64,000 nucleotides of DNA from Paenibacillus glycanilyticus (GTDB lineage Bacteria > Bacillota > Bacilli > Paenibacillales > Paenibacillaceae). Location of the stretch: the NCBI RefSeq assembly GCF_023715145.1, contig NZ_JAMBNP010000004.1:186001-250000 (forward strand), read 5' to 3'. A program made the translations under genes and the position numbers. The notes under the pieces are model-generated. The model was not told where the DNA came from and made no database searches. It was given only the letters and a program-made list of their open reading frames with translations. This document shows, piece after piece, positions 27,400 through 36,758 of this stretch (position 1 is its first letter; every line of letters starts with the position of its first letter).

Positions 27400-27429
27400 A
27401 AACCAAGGCGGATTACTCCGCCTTGGTTT
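27400..27429. terminator. Bidirectional terminator
   Basis: Perfect 13-base arms AAACCAAGGCGGA / TCCGCCTTGGTTT around TTAC, between convergent genes. Confidence 0.85.
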
Positions 27430-27451
27430 GATTAATGCCATTAAACGCATG

Positions 27452-27823
27452 CTATTTTCGCCAAAACGTTGTACAATCCGCCTTGTCCTCGACATTAAAA
27501 GTTATTATCCGCTCAAGTAAGCGGTAATCCACGGGTTTGTCCCAACGGATGCGAAGCAATAAATTGGTTTGATCGTAACCCGCTTCCTTGATCTCTTCAG
27601 CGAATCGAATCATCCCTGCCCTCTCCGGAGCAACAGCCAAATGCGGTTTGGCTACGCTAAACCCGATAATATAAGTGTCGTGATCGGTGAACATCGGCTG
27701 ATTCCATCCGATCTTCTGTTCTAATTGGGGAAACGTATTTGTCACCCAAGTCAACACTTCTTCTGTTCGTTCCCGGTGTGTCGGATTATCAATCCCCGCT
27801 ATGAATGCTGCAAAAACTTCCAT
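27452..27823 (-). CDS. YdhG/Fra-like DUF1801 protein
   Basis: 123 residues. The pattern IDNPTHRERTEEVLTWVTNTFPQLEQKIGWNQPMF with later HLAVAPERAGMIRFAEEI matches the DUF1801 family, whose Bacillus member Fra was described as a frataxin-like iron chaperone. Single gene, convergent with the NTF2-like gene and divergent from a ger operon. Confidence 0.88.
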   Translation of the reverse strand: MEVFAAFIAGIDNPTHRERTEEVLTWVTNTFPQLEQKIGWNQPMFTDHDTYIIGFSVAKPHLAVAPERAGMIRFAEEIKEAGYDQTNLLLRIRWDKPVDYRLLERIITFNVEDKADCTTFWRK

Positions 27824-27918
27824 TTTGTCCCCCTAAAAAGATGAATGATATTGGTTTGCCTCACTTATGGTATAACTATTCTTTCTATAGCATCAAATCC
27901 CCTTTGAAATCCTTGATT

Positions 27919-27949
27919 TGCATACCCTATTCGCGAATTGGTCATAATA
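27919..27949 (+). promoter_or_regulatory. Sigma-G promoter of the third ger operon
   Basis: TGCATA, 18 bases, CATAATA: both boxes match the sigma-G consensus (TGMATA / CATNNTA) fully. It lies 41 bases before the gerA start, the best promoter of this kind in the window. Confidence 0.75.
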
Positions 27950-27990
27950 TCCATGTGCATCGGACCGCTTATGAAATCGAGGTGATCATC

Positions 27991-29436
27991 ATGATTTTGA
28001 GTGCTAGCATTGGGGAGAACGAAGCCTACTTAAGAGAACAATTTCATCATTGCTCGGACTTCATCATCCGCTCCTTCAAGCTCAAGGATGACACTTTGCT
28101 CTTCATCGCTTATTTAGACGGCATGATTCGGGTACAGAGCGTGGAAGAGAATATTCTGAAGCCTCTAATTATGGGCGAGCTGCCCGATGGATTGGATCGG
28201 CTACAGTCTCTTACGGAAATGATCAGAAGCAATTGGCTGCCGTTAACGAACGTGCAAACCGATGACAATACGGAGAAGCTGCTGCAGCATATCCTGCAAG
28301 GCAGCCTGGCTGTATTTGTAGAGGGCGAAGCATCTGCGCTTATTGCCCAGGTACAGGACTTTGAGACCCGAAGCATACAGGAGCCTAAGAAGGAAGCGGC
28401 ACTACGCGGCTCCAAAGAAAGCTTTGTCGAAAGTCTGCGCACGAATACAACGATGATCAGACGCCGGATCATTCACAAGGATCTTAAGCTGGAATCCTTC
28501 ACGGTAGGCAAATATACGCAAACCGATGTTGCGCTTGTCTATGTGCAAGGCCTTGCGGAAGAAACCGTGATGACGCAGGTTAGAGAAAAGATCAATAACA
28601 TTGAAACTGAAGCTATTATCGATTCCGCTTATATCGAAGAATGGATAGAAGGAAACTCCTTCTCCCTCTTCTCACAGGTGCAAAACACGGAACGTCCAGA
28701 TATCGTTGCGGCAAGTTTATTGGAAGGAAAAGTTGCAATTTTAACAAACGGTTCTCCATTTGCTCTGATTCTCCCCATTACGTTCTGGTCGGGACTTCAA
28801 TCCGCGGATGATTATTTCGAGAGGTTTATCTATGTCATACTCACCCGCTCGATCCGATACATGATGACCTTTATTTCGTTCGCCTTGCCCGCCATTTATG
28901 TCGCGCTGTCAACCTTTCATCCGGAGATGGTGCCCAGTTACCTCATGATCGGGATTTCAACAGCCAGAGAAAGCTCTCCATTTCCAACCGTAATCGAGGT
29001 ATTCCTCATGCTGTTTGTGTTTGATGCCCTGCAGGAAGCCGGCGTTCATCTTCCCAACCAGCTCGGACCAGTCGTTAGCATTCTCGGTGCGCTGGTTATC
29101 GGCCAAGCCGCCGTAGAAGCCGGCATCATCTCAACGCCGATCATTATCGTGGTTTCTTTAACGGGAGTAGCGGCATATTCCATTCCGAGATACAGCTCCA
29201 GCCTCCCCTTCCGGATCATTCGTTACCTCTTACTATTCATTACCGGACTGTTAGGTTTTGTTGGGTTTGCGTTTGGCATCATCTTCTTGATGATTCACAT
29301 GGTCATGCTGGAATCCTTTGGGAGACCTTTTATGTATCCCATTGCACCATTCGACGGTAAACGTATCAAAGACATCCTTATTCGTTATCCCATCTGGATT
29401 CAGAATGGCCGTAACAAGAAAGGACAAAAGAAATGA
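27991..29436 (+). CDS. gerA: GerA-type spore germination receptor subunit
   Basis: 481 residues from ATG after GAGGTGATC; the open frame runs further upstream through the sigma-G promoter, so the longer reading is rejected. SLFSQVQNTERPD and ILGALVIGQAAVEAG are the family motifs. Most similar in layout to the GerA at 2345-3856. First gene of gerA-gerC-gerB. Confidence 0.95.
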   Translation: MILSASIGENEAYLREQFHHCSDFIIRSFKLKDDTLLFIAYLDGMIRVQSVEENILKPLIMGELPDGLDRLQSLTEMIRSNWLPLTNVQTDDNTEKLLQHILQGSLAVFVEGEASALIAQVQDFETRSIQEPKKEAALRGSKESFVESLRTNTTMIRRRIIHKDLKLESFTVGKYTQTDVALVYVQGLAEETVMTQVREKINNIETEAIIDSAYIEEWIEGNSFSLFSQVQNTERPDIVAASLLEGKVAILTNGSPFALILPITFWSGLQSADDYFERFIYVILTRSIRYMMTFISFALPAIYVALSTFHPEMVPSYLMIGISTARESSPFPTVIEVFLMLFVFDALQEAGVHLPNQLGPVVSILGALVIGQAAVEAGIISTPIIIVVSLTGVAAYSIPRYSSSLPFRIIRYLLLFITGLLGFVGFAFGIIFLMIHMVMLESFGRPFMYPIAPFDGKRIKDILIRYPIWIQNGRNKKGQKK

Positions 29437-30593
29437 GACGTTTTCTTCGTATGGCTGGTCTATCCTTTATCTTGCTAATCACAAGCGCAGGTTGCACGGA
29501 TTTCGTAGAACCGAACCAACTCGCATTTGTCATCGGCAGCGGAATTGATTATGCCGGAGACGGGATGATTGAAATCAGCCATCAGATCGCGATTCCTTCC
29601 AAACTAAGCGGTTCTTCCCAAGGTGGAGGACCAAGCGACTCGGAGAGTTTTATCGTCGTTTCCGCCAAGGGCAGGAATGTGTTCGAAGCCAATGAAAAAG
29701 TGCAAAGAAAAATATCCCGCAGGTTGATGACAAGTCATCGTACCCTTGTGGTAATTAGCGACGAGTTGGCTGAAAAAATGGATCTCAACAAGATGTTCGA
29801 TAAGTTAAATAGAGATCCCGCAAACAATCAAAGGGATCTCTTAATCATGATTAAAGGCAGTGCCAAGGAATTTATGAAAATCAAGCACCCCTTGGAGCAG
29901 CTCTCCAGTATTGCGACCAATAAAGAGTTGCTTATTAATGGTTGGAACCATTACTCCATTAGGCAATTTATGATCGATTACGCTGCGGAGGGAACAAGGG
30001 CTGTCCTCCCTTTTCTTCAGATCGATAACAATCGTGAAGAAAAAGATAAAGTACATTTAGTCTTGCTGTCCGGTTACGCGGTCCTCAACAAGCAGCTCAA
30101 GATTAAAGGGATTCTAAATGATTCCGAAGGTGATCGAGCCGTATGGATGGCGGGGAGAGGAACGTTTCAACCGTTAACGATTCCATGGAAGGAAGGCAAC
30201 GGCAGACTGTCCTTTCGGTTAACACACCTCGAGCGACAGATTCATCTGGCAAATGGAAAAAATCACGGGAATATCCAAATGACAGTCAAAGCGCAGGCCT
30301 ATCTTCTTGACAATACCACTGAACTTGACATGTCTAATGTAAACAATATGGTTATGGTGAAGAAATACCTGGATGAGCGGATTCAAAAAGACATGCAGGT
30401 TACCTTCAATAGTATCCAGCAATGGGGACCGGATATCTTCGGCATCGGCGAGTACTATCATCGCAAGCATCCGTACTGGTGGAAATCGCAAAGAGACGAT
30501 TGGGATGAGAACTTCAAGAAAATCAATGTCTCGATCAAAGCAAACATTTTATTAAGGTCAACCGGGACAAGCGGCGGCCAACTGAACGATTAA
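29433..30593 (+). CDS. gerC: GerC-type spore germination lipoprotein
   Basis: 386 residues, lipobox ITSAGC with lipidated Cys21, then TDFVEPNQLAFVIGSGID. The start overlaps the gerA stop by four bases. Typical length, with GerC domain end WGPDIFGIGEYYHRKHP. Anchored on the outer face of the spore inner membrane. Confidence 0.95.
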   Translation: MRRFLRMAGLSFILLITSAGCTDFVEPNQLAFVIGSGIDYAGDGMIEISHQIAIPSKLSGSSQGGGPSDSESFIVVSAKGRNVFEANEKVQRKISRRLMTSHRTLVVISDELAEKMDLNKMFDKLNRDPANNQRDLLIMIKGSAKEFMKIKHPLEQLSSIATNKELLINGWNHYSIRQFMIDYAAEGTRAVLPFLQIDNNREEKDKVHLVLLSGYAVLNKQLKIKGILNDSEGDRAVWMAGRGTFQPLTIPWKEGNGRLSFRLTHLERQIHLANGKNHGNIQMTVKAQAYLLDNTTELDMSNVNNMVMVKKYLDERIQKDMQVTFNSIQQWGPDIFGIGEYYHRKHPYWWKSQRDDWDENFKKINVSIKANILLRSTGTSGGQLND

Positions 30594-30612
30594 CCCAAAG
30601 GAGATTTCAGCC

Positions 30613-31716
30613 ATGAAACTGAGCAGCTACCAAATGTACTGGATCGTGATGATCTCATCCATCGTCACGACCTCTTACCTTCCCATCCATTTGGCGGTTG
30701 AGAAAGCACGCCAGGACGGCTGGATATCGATGCTGCTTGGTGGACTCGCGATGCTCTTTTTTACCTGGCTCATCCTGAAGGTATGCAAACAGAACGAGAA
30801 TAAAACCTTGATCACCTTTATGAGGGAACTCCTTGGCACCGTGCTAGGCAAAATACTCGTCCTGATGTACTTCCTGTTATGGTTCAGGCATTTGACCACG
30901 ATTTCAAGGGGCACGGTTGACTTTCAGAATTTGGTGATGCTTCACAACACGCCAATGATCCTTATTCTCTGCTGCCTGTTGTTTCTTGTCGCGTATTGCG
31001 TCTGCAAAGGCGGGTTAACGGCAATAAGCCGATGTGCGGAGATTATCGGCCCTATTCTTATCGTGATGTTATTTTTTCAGTTGTTTCTTAATCCACAGGA
31101 CATGAATTACAAGAGAATCCTGCCGGTCTATGCGGATACCGGATGGCTGCCCATCCTGACGGGTACGTTTAACTCTTATTGTTATATCGTTGATCCCTCT
31201 ATCGCGTTGATGCTGTTTTATTTTGCCGAAAACAAGCAAACCGCCTCGCGGGCCATATTATGGGGAACGGCAACTACCGTAATATGGGGCGTCATGGCAA
31301 CGATCGTTCTCATGTTCGTTACCGGACCTCAAATTGCTTCCGAATTGGTTGTCCCAATCTATTCGCTGACGAAGTATATCTCCATTCTGAACTTTATACA
31401 GAATATCGATGCCTTCTATATTCCTTTATGGCTGCTTGCGGCGTTTATTAAATTATCCCTATGCTTGTTTATGCTAAGCTACGGGTTGTCCGAATGGACC
31501 GGCTTCCGGAATTGGAGGCTGATTGCTTGTATCGTAACGGGTATTTGGCTGGTATTTTACATCTACAGCAACTATAATATTCGCCTTTCTTTCACCCTCA
31601 AGAGCGTGATCCTCGAAGGCGTTTATTATCCTTTTGTGTATCTTGTGCTCCCCGCGATTCTATGGGTGATCGGCTCCGTCAAAAAGCGGCGCAAAGCAAA
31701 GCATAGCATATCATAA
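30613..31716 (+). CDS. gerB: GerB-type spore germination receptor permease subunit
   Basis: 367 residues with about ten membrane helices, starting after AAAGGAG. GerB motif region KARQDGWISMLLGGLAMLF near residue 32-50. Last gene of the third operon; the N-terminal half aligns well with the partial gerB at the window start in the TIIxx/LLGTVLGKIL region. Confidence 0.94.
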   Translation: MKLSSYQMYWIVMISSIVTTSYLPIHLAVEKARQDGWISMLLGGLAMLFFTWLILKVCKQNENKTLITFMRELLGTVLGKILVLMYFLLWFRHLTTISRGTVDFQNLVMLHNTPMILILCCLLFLVAYCVCKGGLTAISRCAEIIGPILIVMLFFQLFLNPQDMNYKRILPVYADTGWLPILTGTFNSYCYIVDPSIALMLFYFAENKQTASRAILWGTATTVIWGVMATIVLMFVTGPQIASELVVPIYSLTKYISILNFIQNIDAFYIPLWLLAAFIKLSLCLFMLSYGLSEWTGFRNWRLIACIVTGIWLVFYIYSNYNIRLSFTLKSVILEGVYYPFVYLVLPAILWVIGSVKKRRKAKHSIS

Positions 31717-31771
31717 AGGGCAGATCAAAAGCTTGATAGAACTCTTCTATGATTATCTAATTTCGGTTGTA

Positions 31772-31785
31772 ATTGATTAATCAAT
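31772..31785. promoter_or_regulatory. Perfect 14-base palindrome upstream of a LysR gene
   Basis: ATTGATTAATCAAT, 58 bases before the LysR start. Position and symmetry fit an autoregulatory site. Confidence 0.45.
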
Positions 31786-31843
31786 CGCTAGCTTTTATAC
31801 TTAAAAAAAGGGATAACAGCATGAATGGTTGAGGTGACTGACA

Positions 31844-32731
31844 ATGGAAATTAGACAATTGGAGTATTTTCAAGCGATTTGCGATGAGCTTCATTTTACC
31901 CGTGCTGCCGATAAGCTGGGCATCTCGCAGCCAACCTTGAGCTATCAAATCAAGCAGCTGGAAGACGAACTCGAAGTAAGATTATTTAATCGTATTGGGA
32001 AGAGAATAGCTTTGACCGAAGCCGGGGCTATCCTTCTTGGCCATAGCCGGAGCATATTCCGCTCGATTGCGGGTGCCCGCGAGGAGATCTCCGAACTTCA
32101 TCTCATGGAGAGAGGCACTTTAACCATTGGAACTTTAATTGGCGAAATTAACGATATGGTCTCAGGCTTATTGGTTAACTTTCATAAAGAGTTTCCGGCG
32201 ATCAATATTCGGCTGTTAGCCTTAGAGGATATTACGAATTCTCTATTGCAGGACGAGTTGGATTTCGCCTTGACCATCTTCCCGTTTGATGACGACAGAT
32301 TCACTAAGATTTCCTTATACAAAGAAGAGTTCTATTTCGTCGTCCATGCGGATTCTCCGCTCTCTCATAAAGCGAGCATCACTTATGAGGAAATGATGCA
32401 GGAACCGATTATTATGTTTCCGCAGACCTACCGCTGCAGGCAATTGGTAGATACGATGTGTACCATGCATGGCGATACATTGGGACCCGTGATTGAAACC
32501 TCGTCTATTGGCTCCATTCTTACTCTCGTGCAGGCTGGATCCGGGGTATCCATCTTATCGAAAACGCTTCTTGAAATGAATCCAAGGCCTCATATCAGCA
32601 TGATCCCGATCAAACATCCCGCCCTTCATAGAGAAGTAGGAATTGTTTATTTGAAGGACCGGTTTATGGGAAAAGCCGCAACGGCTTTTATCAACCAGCT
32701 GGTCGCTCGTTTTGACAAGAGTTATTCCTGA
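31844..32731 (+). CDS. LysR family transcriptional regulator
   Basis: 295 residues. HTH LHFTRAADKLGISQPTLSYQIKQLE (about 16-40) as in the CynR/CysL group; effector domain after residue 90. Ribosome site GAGGTG. Not adjacent to an obvious target: a ger operon lies upstream and a convergent uvrA-like gene downstream. May act on a distant gene. Confidence 0.92.
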   Translation: MEIRQLEYFQAICDELHFTRAADKLGISQPTLSYQIKQLEDELEVRLFNRIGKRIALTEAGAILLGHSRSIFRSIAGAREEISELHLMERGTLTIGTLIGEINDMVSGLLVNFHKEFPAINIRLLALEDITNSLLQDELDFALTIFPFDDDRFTKISLYKEEFYFVVHADSPLSHKASITYEEMMQEPIIMFPQTYRCRQLVDTMCTMHGDTLGPVIETSSIGSILTLVQAGSGVSILSKTLLEMNPRPHISMIPIKHPALHREVGIVYLKDRFMGKAATAFINQLVARFDKSYS

Positions 32732-32736
32732 ACGAC

Positions 32737-32770
32737 AAGAAGCTGCCGATTGCAGAATCGGCAGCTTCTT
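32737..32770. terminator. Bidirectional terminator
   Basis: 14-base perfect arms AAGAAGCTGCCGAT / ATCGGCAGCTTCTT, between convergent LysR and uvrA-like genes. Confidence 0.85.
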
Positions 32771-32789
32771 TGCTCTTGCTAAATTCGAA

Positions 32790-35045
32790 TTACTTCAAAT
32801 ACCTTCCCGTAATCGAATGTTCCTCGTGAATGATCTGCGGAGGTGTGCCTTCGAATACAACCTGGCCGCCTCTGCTGCCTCCATCCGGCCCCATATCGAC
32901 GATCCAATCCGCTTGGCTGATCACTTCGAGGTTATGCTCAATCACGATTACCGTATTGCCGGCATCTACCAGACGGTTCATGATCCCGAGAAGATGACCG
33001 ATATCGGACATATGAAGACCGGTGGTTGGCTCGTCCATCACGTAGATGCTTCCGTTCTTATGCAGCTCGCTTGCCAGCTTGATCCGTTGACATTCTCCGC
33101 CGGATAGCGTGCTGAGCGGCTGACCGAGTGTAATATAGTTAAGCCCCACATCACTCATCGCTTGAAGCTTTTTCTTAACCTCTTTCAGGTCGAAAAAGTC
33201 CAGTGCCTGCTCCACTGTCATCTCCAGCACTTCCGCGATGTTTTTGCCGTTCAGCTTGTATTCAAGAACCTCTTCCTTGAACCTCTTGCCCTCACACACT
33301 TCGCAAGGCATCTTCACGCTATCAAAGAAGGACAGGTCGGTATACACGACGCCAAGACCTTGACAGTTCTCGCAGGCCCCCTTGGAATTAAAGCTGAACA
33401 AGCCCTGATTGACTTTATTTGCGGCAGCGAACGCCTTGCGCACATCATCCATAATTCCCGTATAGGTTGCAGGATTCGATCGAGTGGATACGCCTATTGC
33501 CGACTGGTCTATAACGACCGCATCCGGATGCTGGGTAAGGAAGATATCATTAATCAGCGTGCTTTTTCCCGAGCCGGCCACTCCCGTAACAACCGTCAGC
33601 ACGCCTGTAGGAACATCAACGCTGACGTTCTGCAGGTTATGCAGGCTGGCATTCTTAATCGACAGCTGGCCGGAGGCTTGTCTGCAATCCTGCTTCAGCT
33701 GAAGCGGACGCTTCATGTGTGTTCCTGTCAGCGTTCCCGACTCCAGCAAGCCTTCAAAGCTTCCTTCGAATACAATGTTGCCGCCGCGGCTTCCGGCATG
33801 AGGACCAACGTCGACAATATGATCCGCCACTTTGATGACATCGGGATCATGCTCAACGACAATGACCGTATTTCCCTTGTCGCGCAGTTTCACAAGCAGG
33901 TCATTTAACCGGTGTACGTCACGGGGATGCAGGCCAACGCTAGGCTCGTCGAAAATGTAAGTGACATCGACCAGGCTGCCGCTAAGGTGCTTCACCATCT
34001 TGACGCGCTGTGATTCGCCGCCGGACAAGGTATCCGTCTCGCGGTTCAAGGTCAAATAGTCAAGACCGATATCCACCAAATGCTGAAGACGCTCTGTCAG
34101 GGACTTGGCAATCGGCGCTGCAACCGGATTATCAATCTCTTTGATGACGCGGATAAGATGTCCAACCTCCATGGAGGACAGCTCGGCAATGTTCCGTCCG
34201 TTAATTTTACAGCCAAGCGCTGCCTGACTAAGCCTTGCACCGTGGCAGCTTGGGCACGGACCTTCGGTGATAAACGGCGCTACCGATTTTTGTGTACGCT
34301 CGGATTTCAGCTTCACATCTTGCTTGATGTATTTGTTGGTGAATTTCTCAATGACGCCTTCCACCGTGATATTCGTTGCTTTGCCCGCGAAGTCCATCTG
34401 TACTTTCCTCGCTTTGGCGTAGAGCAGCTCTTCCAGTTCCTCGCTCGAATAATCGCTTAGCTTCTTATCCGGATCAAAGGACCCTGCTTGTACGAGCAAA
34501 TTCCAATCCCAAGCGTTCACCGCATAATCCGGCAGCATGATTGCTCCCTCGTTTAACGACTTGGACATGTCCAGGGCCTTGCTCATATCAACGCCAAGCT
34601 TGCGCCCTATTCCGTTACACTCCGGGCACATCCCTTGCGGATCGTTAAAGGAGAACATATTCGCCGGACCTACCTGCGGCTGCCCCACCCTGGAGAATAA
34701 AACCCGGAGAATGGGAGAGATATCGGTAATTGTGCCCATTGTAGAATGGGAGCCGCCGCCAAGCCTCTTCTGATCGACGACAACCGCCATGCTGAGGTTC
34801 TCAATCCCGTCCGTATCCGGCTGCGGAAAGCTGGGCAAGAAAGTGCGCACGAAGGTACTGAAGTTCTCATTCAACAATCGCGTGGATTCTGCTGCAATCG
34901 TATCGAAGACGATTGATGATTTGCCGGAGCCGGAAACCCCCGTGAAAATCGTGATCTTTCGCTTGGGGATATGCAGGGATACGTTCTTGAGATTGTTCTC
35001 CCTGGCATTCGAGATGACGATATACTCCTGATTAGATTCGCTCAT
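32790..35045 (-). CDS. Short UvrA-like ABC ATPase
   Basis: 751 residues, about 190 fewer than the repair enzyme UvrA. Two ABC units: Walker A GVSGSGKSS (about 36-44) and GVAGSGKST in the second half; two LSGGE signature motifs (TLSGGESQRVK, TLSGGECQRIK). Zinc modules CPECNG, CPSCHG and CENCQG/CEVCEG are present. What is lost is the UvrB-binding and insertion region. Members of this group are often linked to self-resistance to DNA-binding antibiotics (DrrC-like). Standalone gene. Confidence 0.9.
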   Translation of the reverse strand: MSESNQEYIVISNARENNLKNVSLHIPKRKITIFTGVSGSGKSSIVFDTIAAESTRLLNENFSTFVRTFLPSFPQPDTDGIENLSMAVVVDQKRLGGGSHSTMGTITDISPILRVLFSRVGQPQVGPANMFSFNDPQGMCPECNGIGRKLGVDMSKALDMSKSLNEGAIMLPDYAVNAWDWNLLVQAGSFDPDKKLSDYSSEELEELLYAKARKVQMDFAGKATNITVEGVIEKFTNKYIKQDVKLKSERTQKSVAPFITEGPCPSCHGARLSQAALGCKINGRNIAELSSMEVGHLIRVIKEIDNPVAAPIAKSLTERLQHLVDIGLDYLTLNRETDTLSGGESQRVKMVKHLSGSLVDVTYIFDEPSVGLHPRDVHRLNDLLVKLRDKGNTVIVVEHDPDVIKVADHIVDVGPHAGSRGGNIVFEGSFEGLLESGTLTGTHMKRPLQLKQDCRQASGQLSIKNASLHNLQNVSVDVPTGVLTVVTGVAGSGKSTLINDIFLTQHPDAVVIDQSAIGVSTRSNPATYTGIMDDVRKAFAAANKVNQGLFSFNSKGACENCQGLGVVYTDLSFFDSVKMPCEVCEGKRFKEEVLEYKLNGKNIAEVLEMTVEQALDFFDLKEVKKKLQAMSDVGLNYITLGQPLSTLSGGECQRIKLASELHKNGSIYVMDEPTTGLHMSDIGHLLGIMNRLVDAGNTVIVIEHNLEVISQADWIVDMGPDGGSRGGQVVFEGTPPQIIHEEHSITGRYLK

Positions 35046-35096
35046 TTATTACATCCTTCCGATCGTAGATTATGTCCTTTCCATTGTACGAACCAG

Positions 35097-35135
35097 ACAT
35101 AAACCGGTTGCAAACAAGATGCAACCGGTTTATGT
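35097..35135. repeat. Long perfect inverted repeat upstream of the uvrA-like gene
   Basis: 16-base perfect arms ACATAAACCGGTTGCA / TGCAACCGGTTTATGT with a 7-base loop and no T run. Either the end of the ArsR-SRPBCC transcript or an operator of the uvrA-like gene, which starts 52 bases further. Confidence 0.6.
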
Positions 35136-35168
35136 GAGTTCGAATCCCTATTAGGATCCAATATGCGA

Positions 35169-35570
35169 TTATTGGGCCAGCAATTTTGCCAGCTCGCCAT
35201 GCCAGTTCGTCCAGCCGTATCTAGCCCCTTCAAGTCCTGGTACATTCGAGAAGCCGGTTTGTTCAAGGTGAAGGTTCACCTTCCCATTGCCCAGATCCTG
35301 CACGGTCCAGTTAACCGTATGCTTCTCTTCCCCAACTGCCCAAGAGTAGGATAACAACCGGTTCGCTTCATCTACAACCAGCACTTCACCGTTAATAACG
35401 CCATCCCAATACTGGTTCGGCTCAGCCCGGAACTGAAATTGGTGTCCAACCTCCGGCTTAAAGTCATTGGGCAATACCCATTTGGCAAGCATCGCTGAAT
35501 CCGTTAAGGCGGACCAAGCTTTTTCAATCGAAGTGTTGTACTGGAAATCCAATTCTAACTTCAAACTCAT
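35169..35570 (-). CDS. SRPBCC (AHSA1-like) domain protein
   Basis: 133 residues from ATG (MSLKLELDFQYNTS); longer reading overlaps the upstream gene. Helix-grip fold features: TSIEKAWSALTDSAMLAKW near the N-terminus and GYARW-like RYGWTNWHGELAKLL at the end. These proteins are commonly paired with ArsR regulators in Bacillota. Start overlaps the ArsR stop by four bases. Confidence 0.9.
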   Translation of the reverse strand: MSLKLELDFQYNTSIEKAWSALTDSAMLAKWVLPNDFKPEVGHQFQFRAEPNQYWDGVINGEVLVVDEANRLLSYSWAVGEEKHTVNWTVQDLGNGKVNLHLEQTGFSNVPGLEGARYGWTNWHGELAKLLAQ

Positions 35571-35896
35571 TCTTCTTCCTCCTCCAAAAGCTGTTGTAAG
35601 CGAAACATATTTGTCATCCAGAATTTTCTGTAGTAAGAAACCCAATCCTGAATCTCTTTAAGCGGATTGGCATTTAGTCTGAAACGCGTTTCCCTGCCGA
35701 CCTTCCTGTCCGTTACCAGCCCGGCTTCTTTCAGGATAGTCAGATGTTTGGACACAGCTGTGCGGCCCATGTCGAACTGTACCGTTAGCTCATGAAGCGG
35801 GATTTCGTCAACTTCGGACAACAGCTGAATCAGCCGGCGCCTCGTTGGATCCGCTATCGCGTCAAAAACATCCCGTGACGGATTATTATCGCTCAC
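35567..35896 (-). CDS. ArsR family transcriptional regulator
   Basis: 109 residues from a GTG start following AGGAGGGGG. Winged helix DPTRRRLIQLLSEVDEIPLHELTVQF...GRTAVSKHLTILKEAGLV. No metal-binding cysteine motif, as is usual for the SRPBCC-linked group. The operon has a consensus promoter at 36054-36083 overlapped by palindromes, which this protein probably binds. Confidence 0.92.
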   Translation of the reverse strand: MSDNNPSRDVFDAIADPTRRRLIQLLSEVDEIPLHELTVQFDMGRTAVSKHLTILKEAGLVTDRKVGRETRFRLNANPLKEIQDWVSYYRKFWMTNMFRLQQLLEEEEE

Positions 35897-36030
35897 AGCA
35901 CCCCCTCCTAGAAATCTTCTTAACCGCATTCATTCGGTGTTCGGGAAACATAAGTTGCAACTGCTCCATTCCATTCATTACAATATAGAGTGCAGGAAAA
36001 ATGAATGTTTCAATAATGATTCAATTAAAT

Positions 36031-36083
36031 GACACTGTATGGTGTCTATTTGGATTATAAGACACCCTAAGGTGTCATGTCAA
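36031..36083 (-). promoter_or_regulatory. Sigma-A promoter with two operator palindromes for arsR-SRPBCC
   Basis: Minus strand TTGACA (36078-36083), 18-base spacer, TATAAT (36054-36059). GACAC-6-GTGTC occurs at 36061-36076, filling the spacer, and at 36031-36046, just after the start point, with exactly 30 bases between the copies. Both promoter boxes are perfect consensus, so tight repression is expected. Confidence 0.85.
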
Positions 36084-36135
36084 CTCGCGTACAATTACAA
36101 TAGAATTGCCTTCCCAGAAAGGCGTTATACCAAAG

Positions 36136-36168
36136 CCAAAAGCCGCGAAGAGTCTTCGCGGCTTTTGG
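36136..36168 (-). terminator. Terminator of the RR-HK-lipoprotein operon
   Basis: 15-base perfect arms CCAAAAGCCGCGAAG / CTTCGCGGCTTTTGG with a 3-base loop, 18 bases after the lipoprotein stop. Confidence 0.75.
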
Positions 36169-36185
36169 TTCATTTCCTAAGCTTC

Positions 36186-36758
36186 TTATTTCAACGTAAT
36201 GGTTTTTTTCCAGCTAAGCTCTTTTCCTTGATCATTAGCAAACGTGATTTTAACCTCGCCTTTTGCGCCTTTCAAGTCATCCGGATAGAAGAAGCCCATG
36301 AACTGTCCGTTTCCGCTGATGTAGAATCCGTCTCCGCCGCTTCCGCCATGCTCGATCGCTTCCTGCAAAGTGTTCGTAATATGGTTATTATCGGAGATCC
36401 ATTCCATCTTCGACAACATATAGCCTTCCGGACGTTTGTTGACGACAAAATCAAAGCTGTTACCTTCGATTGGTTTCTCCGTCTGGTCGATAATAATCAG
36501 AATTTCATCGCTTGAAGCATCCGTTGATCCCGATGCATCCGGCGTCTTGTCCGGATCGGCCGACGGGCTGTTACCCGGAGTGCTGGACTCTTCCGCGTTA
36601 CCCGCGTTATTGCTTGCCGGGCTATTTGATGGCTGCTCCGTGGCAGTTCCCTCATTTGCTGCGTTTGTGTTGCCACTGTCTGCCTTATTTCCGCAAGCGC
36701 TGATAACTACCAGAACGAGCAGCGATGCAAACAGCAAACTTAAAGATTTCTTATTCAT
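36186..36758 (-). CDS. Predicted lipoprotein linked to a two-component system
   Basis: 190 residues. Signal peptide with lipobox VISAC (Cys22), then a low-complexity linker of about 60 residues rich in Asn, Ser, Pro and Asp, and a compact C-terminal domain of about 105 residues (from DEILIII). The domain is not recognised; its beta-rich pattern suggests an Ig-like fold. Start overlaps the kinase stop by four bases, so it is coupled to the sensor and may be its partner or output. Confidence 0.8.
   Translation of the reverse strand: MNKKSLSLLFASLLVLVVISACGNKADSGNTNAANEGTATEQPSNSPASNNAGNAEESSTPGNSPSADPDKTPDASGSTDASSDEILIIIDQTEKPIEGNSFDFVVNKRPEGYMLSKMEWISDNNHITNTLQEAIEHGGSGGDGFYISGNGQFMGFFYPDDLKGAKGEVKITFANDQGKELSWKKTITLK

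Noticed and set aside
32712..33908. Long plus-strand open frames across the uvrA-like gene
   Set aside because: Antisense shadows of a strongly conserved coding region.
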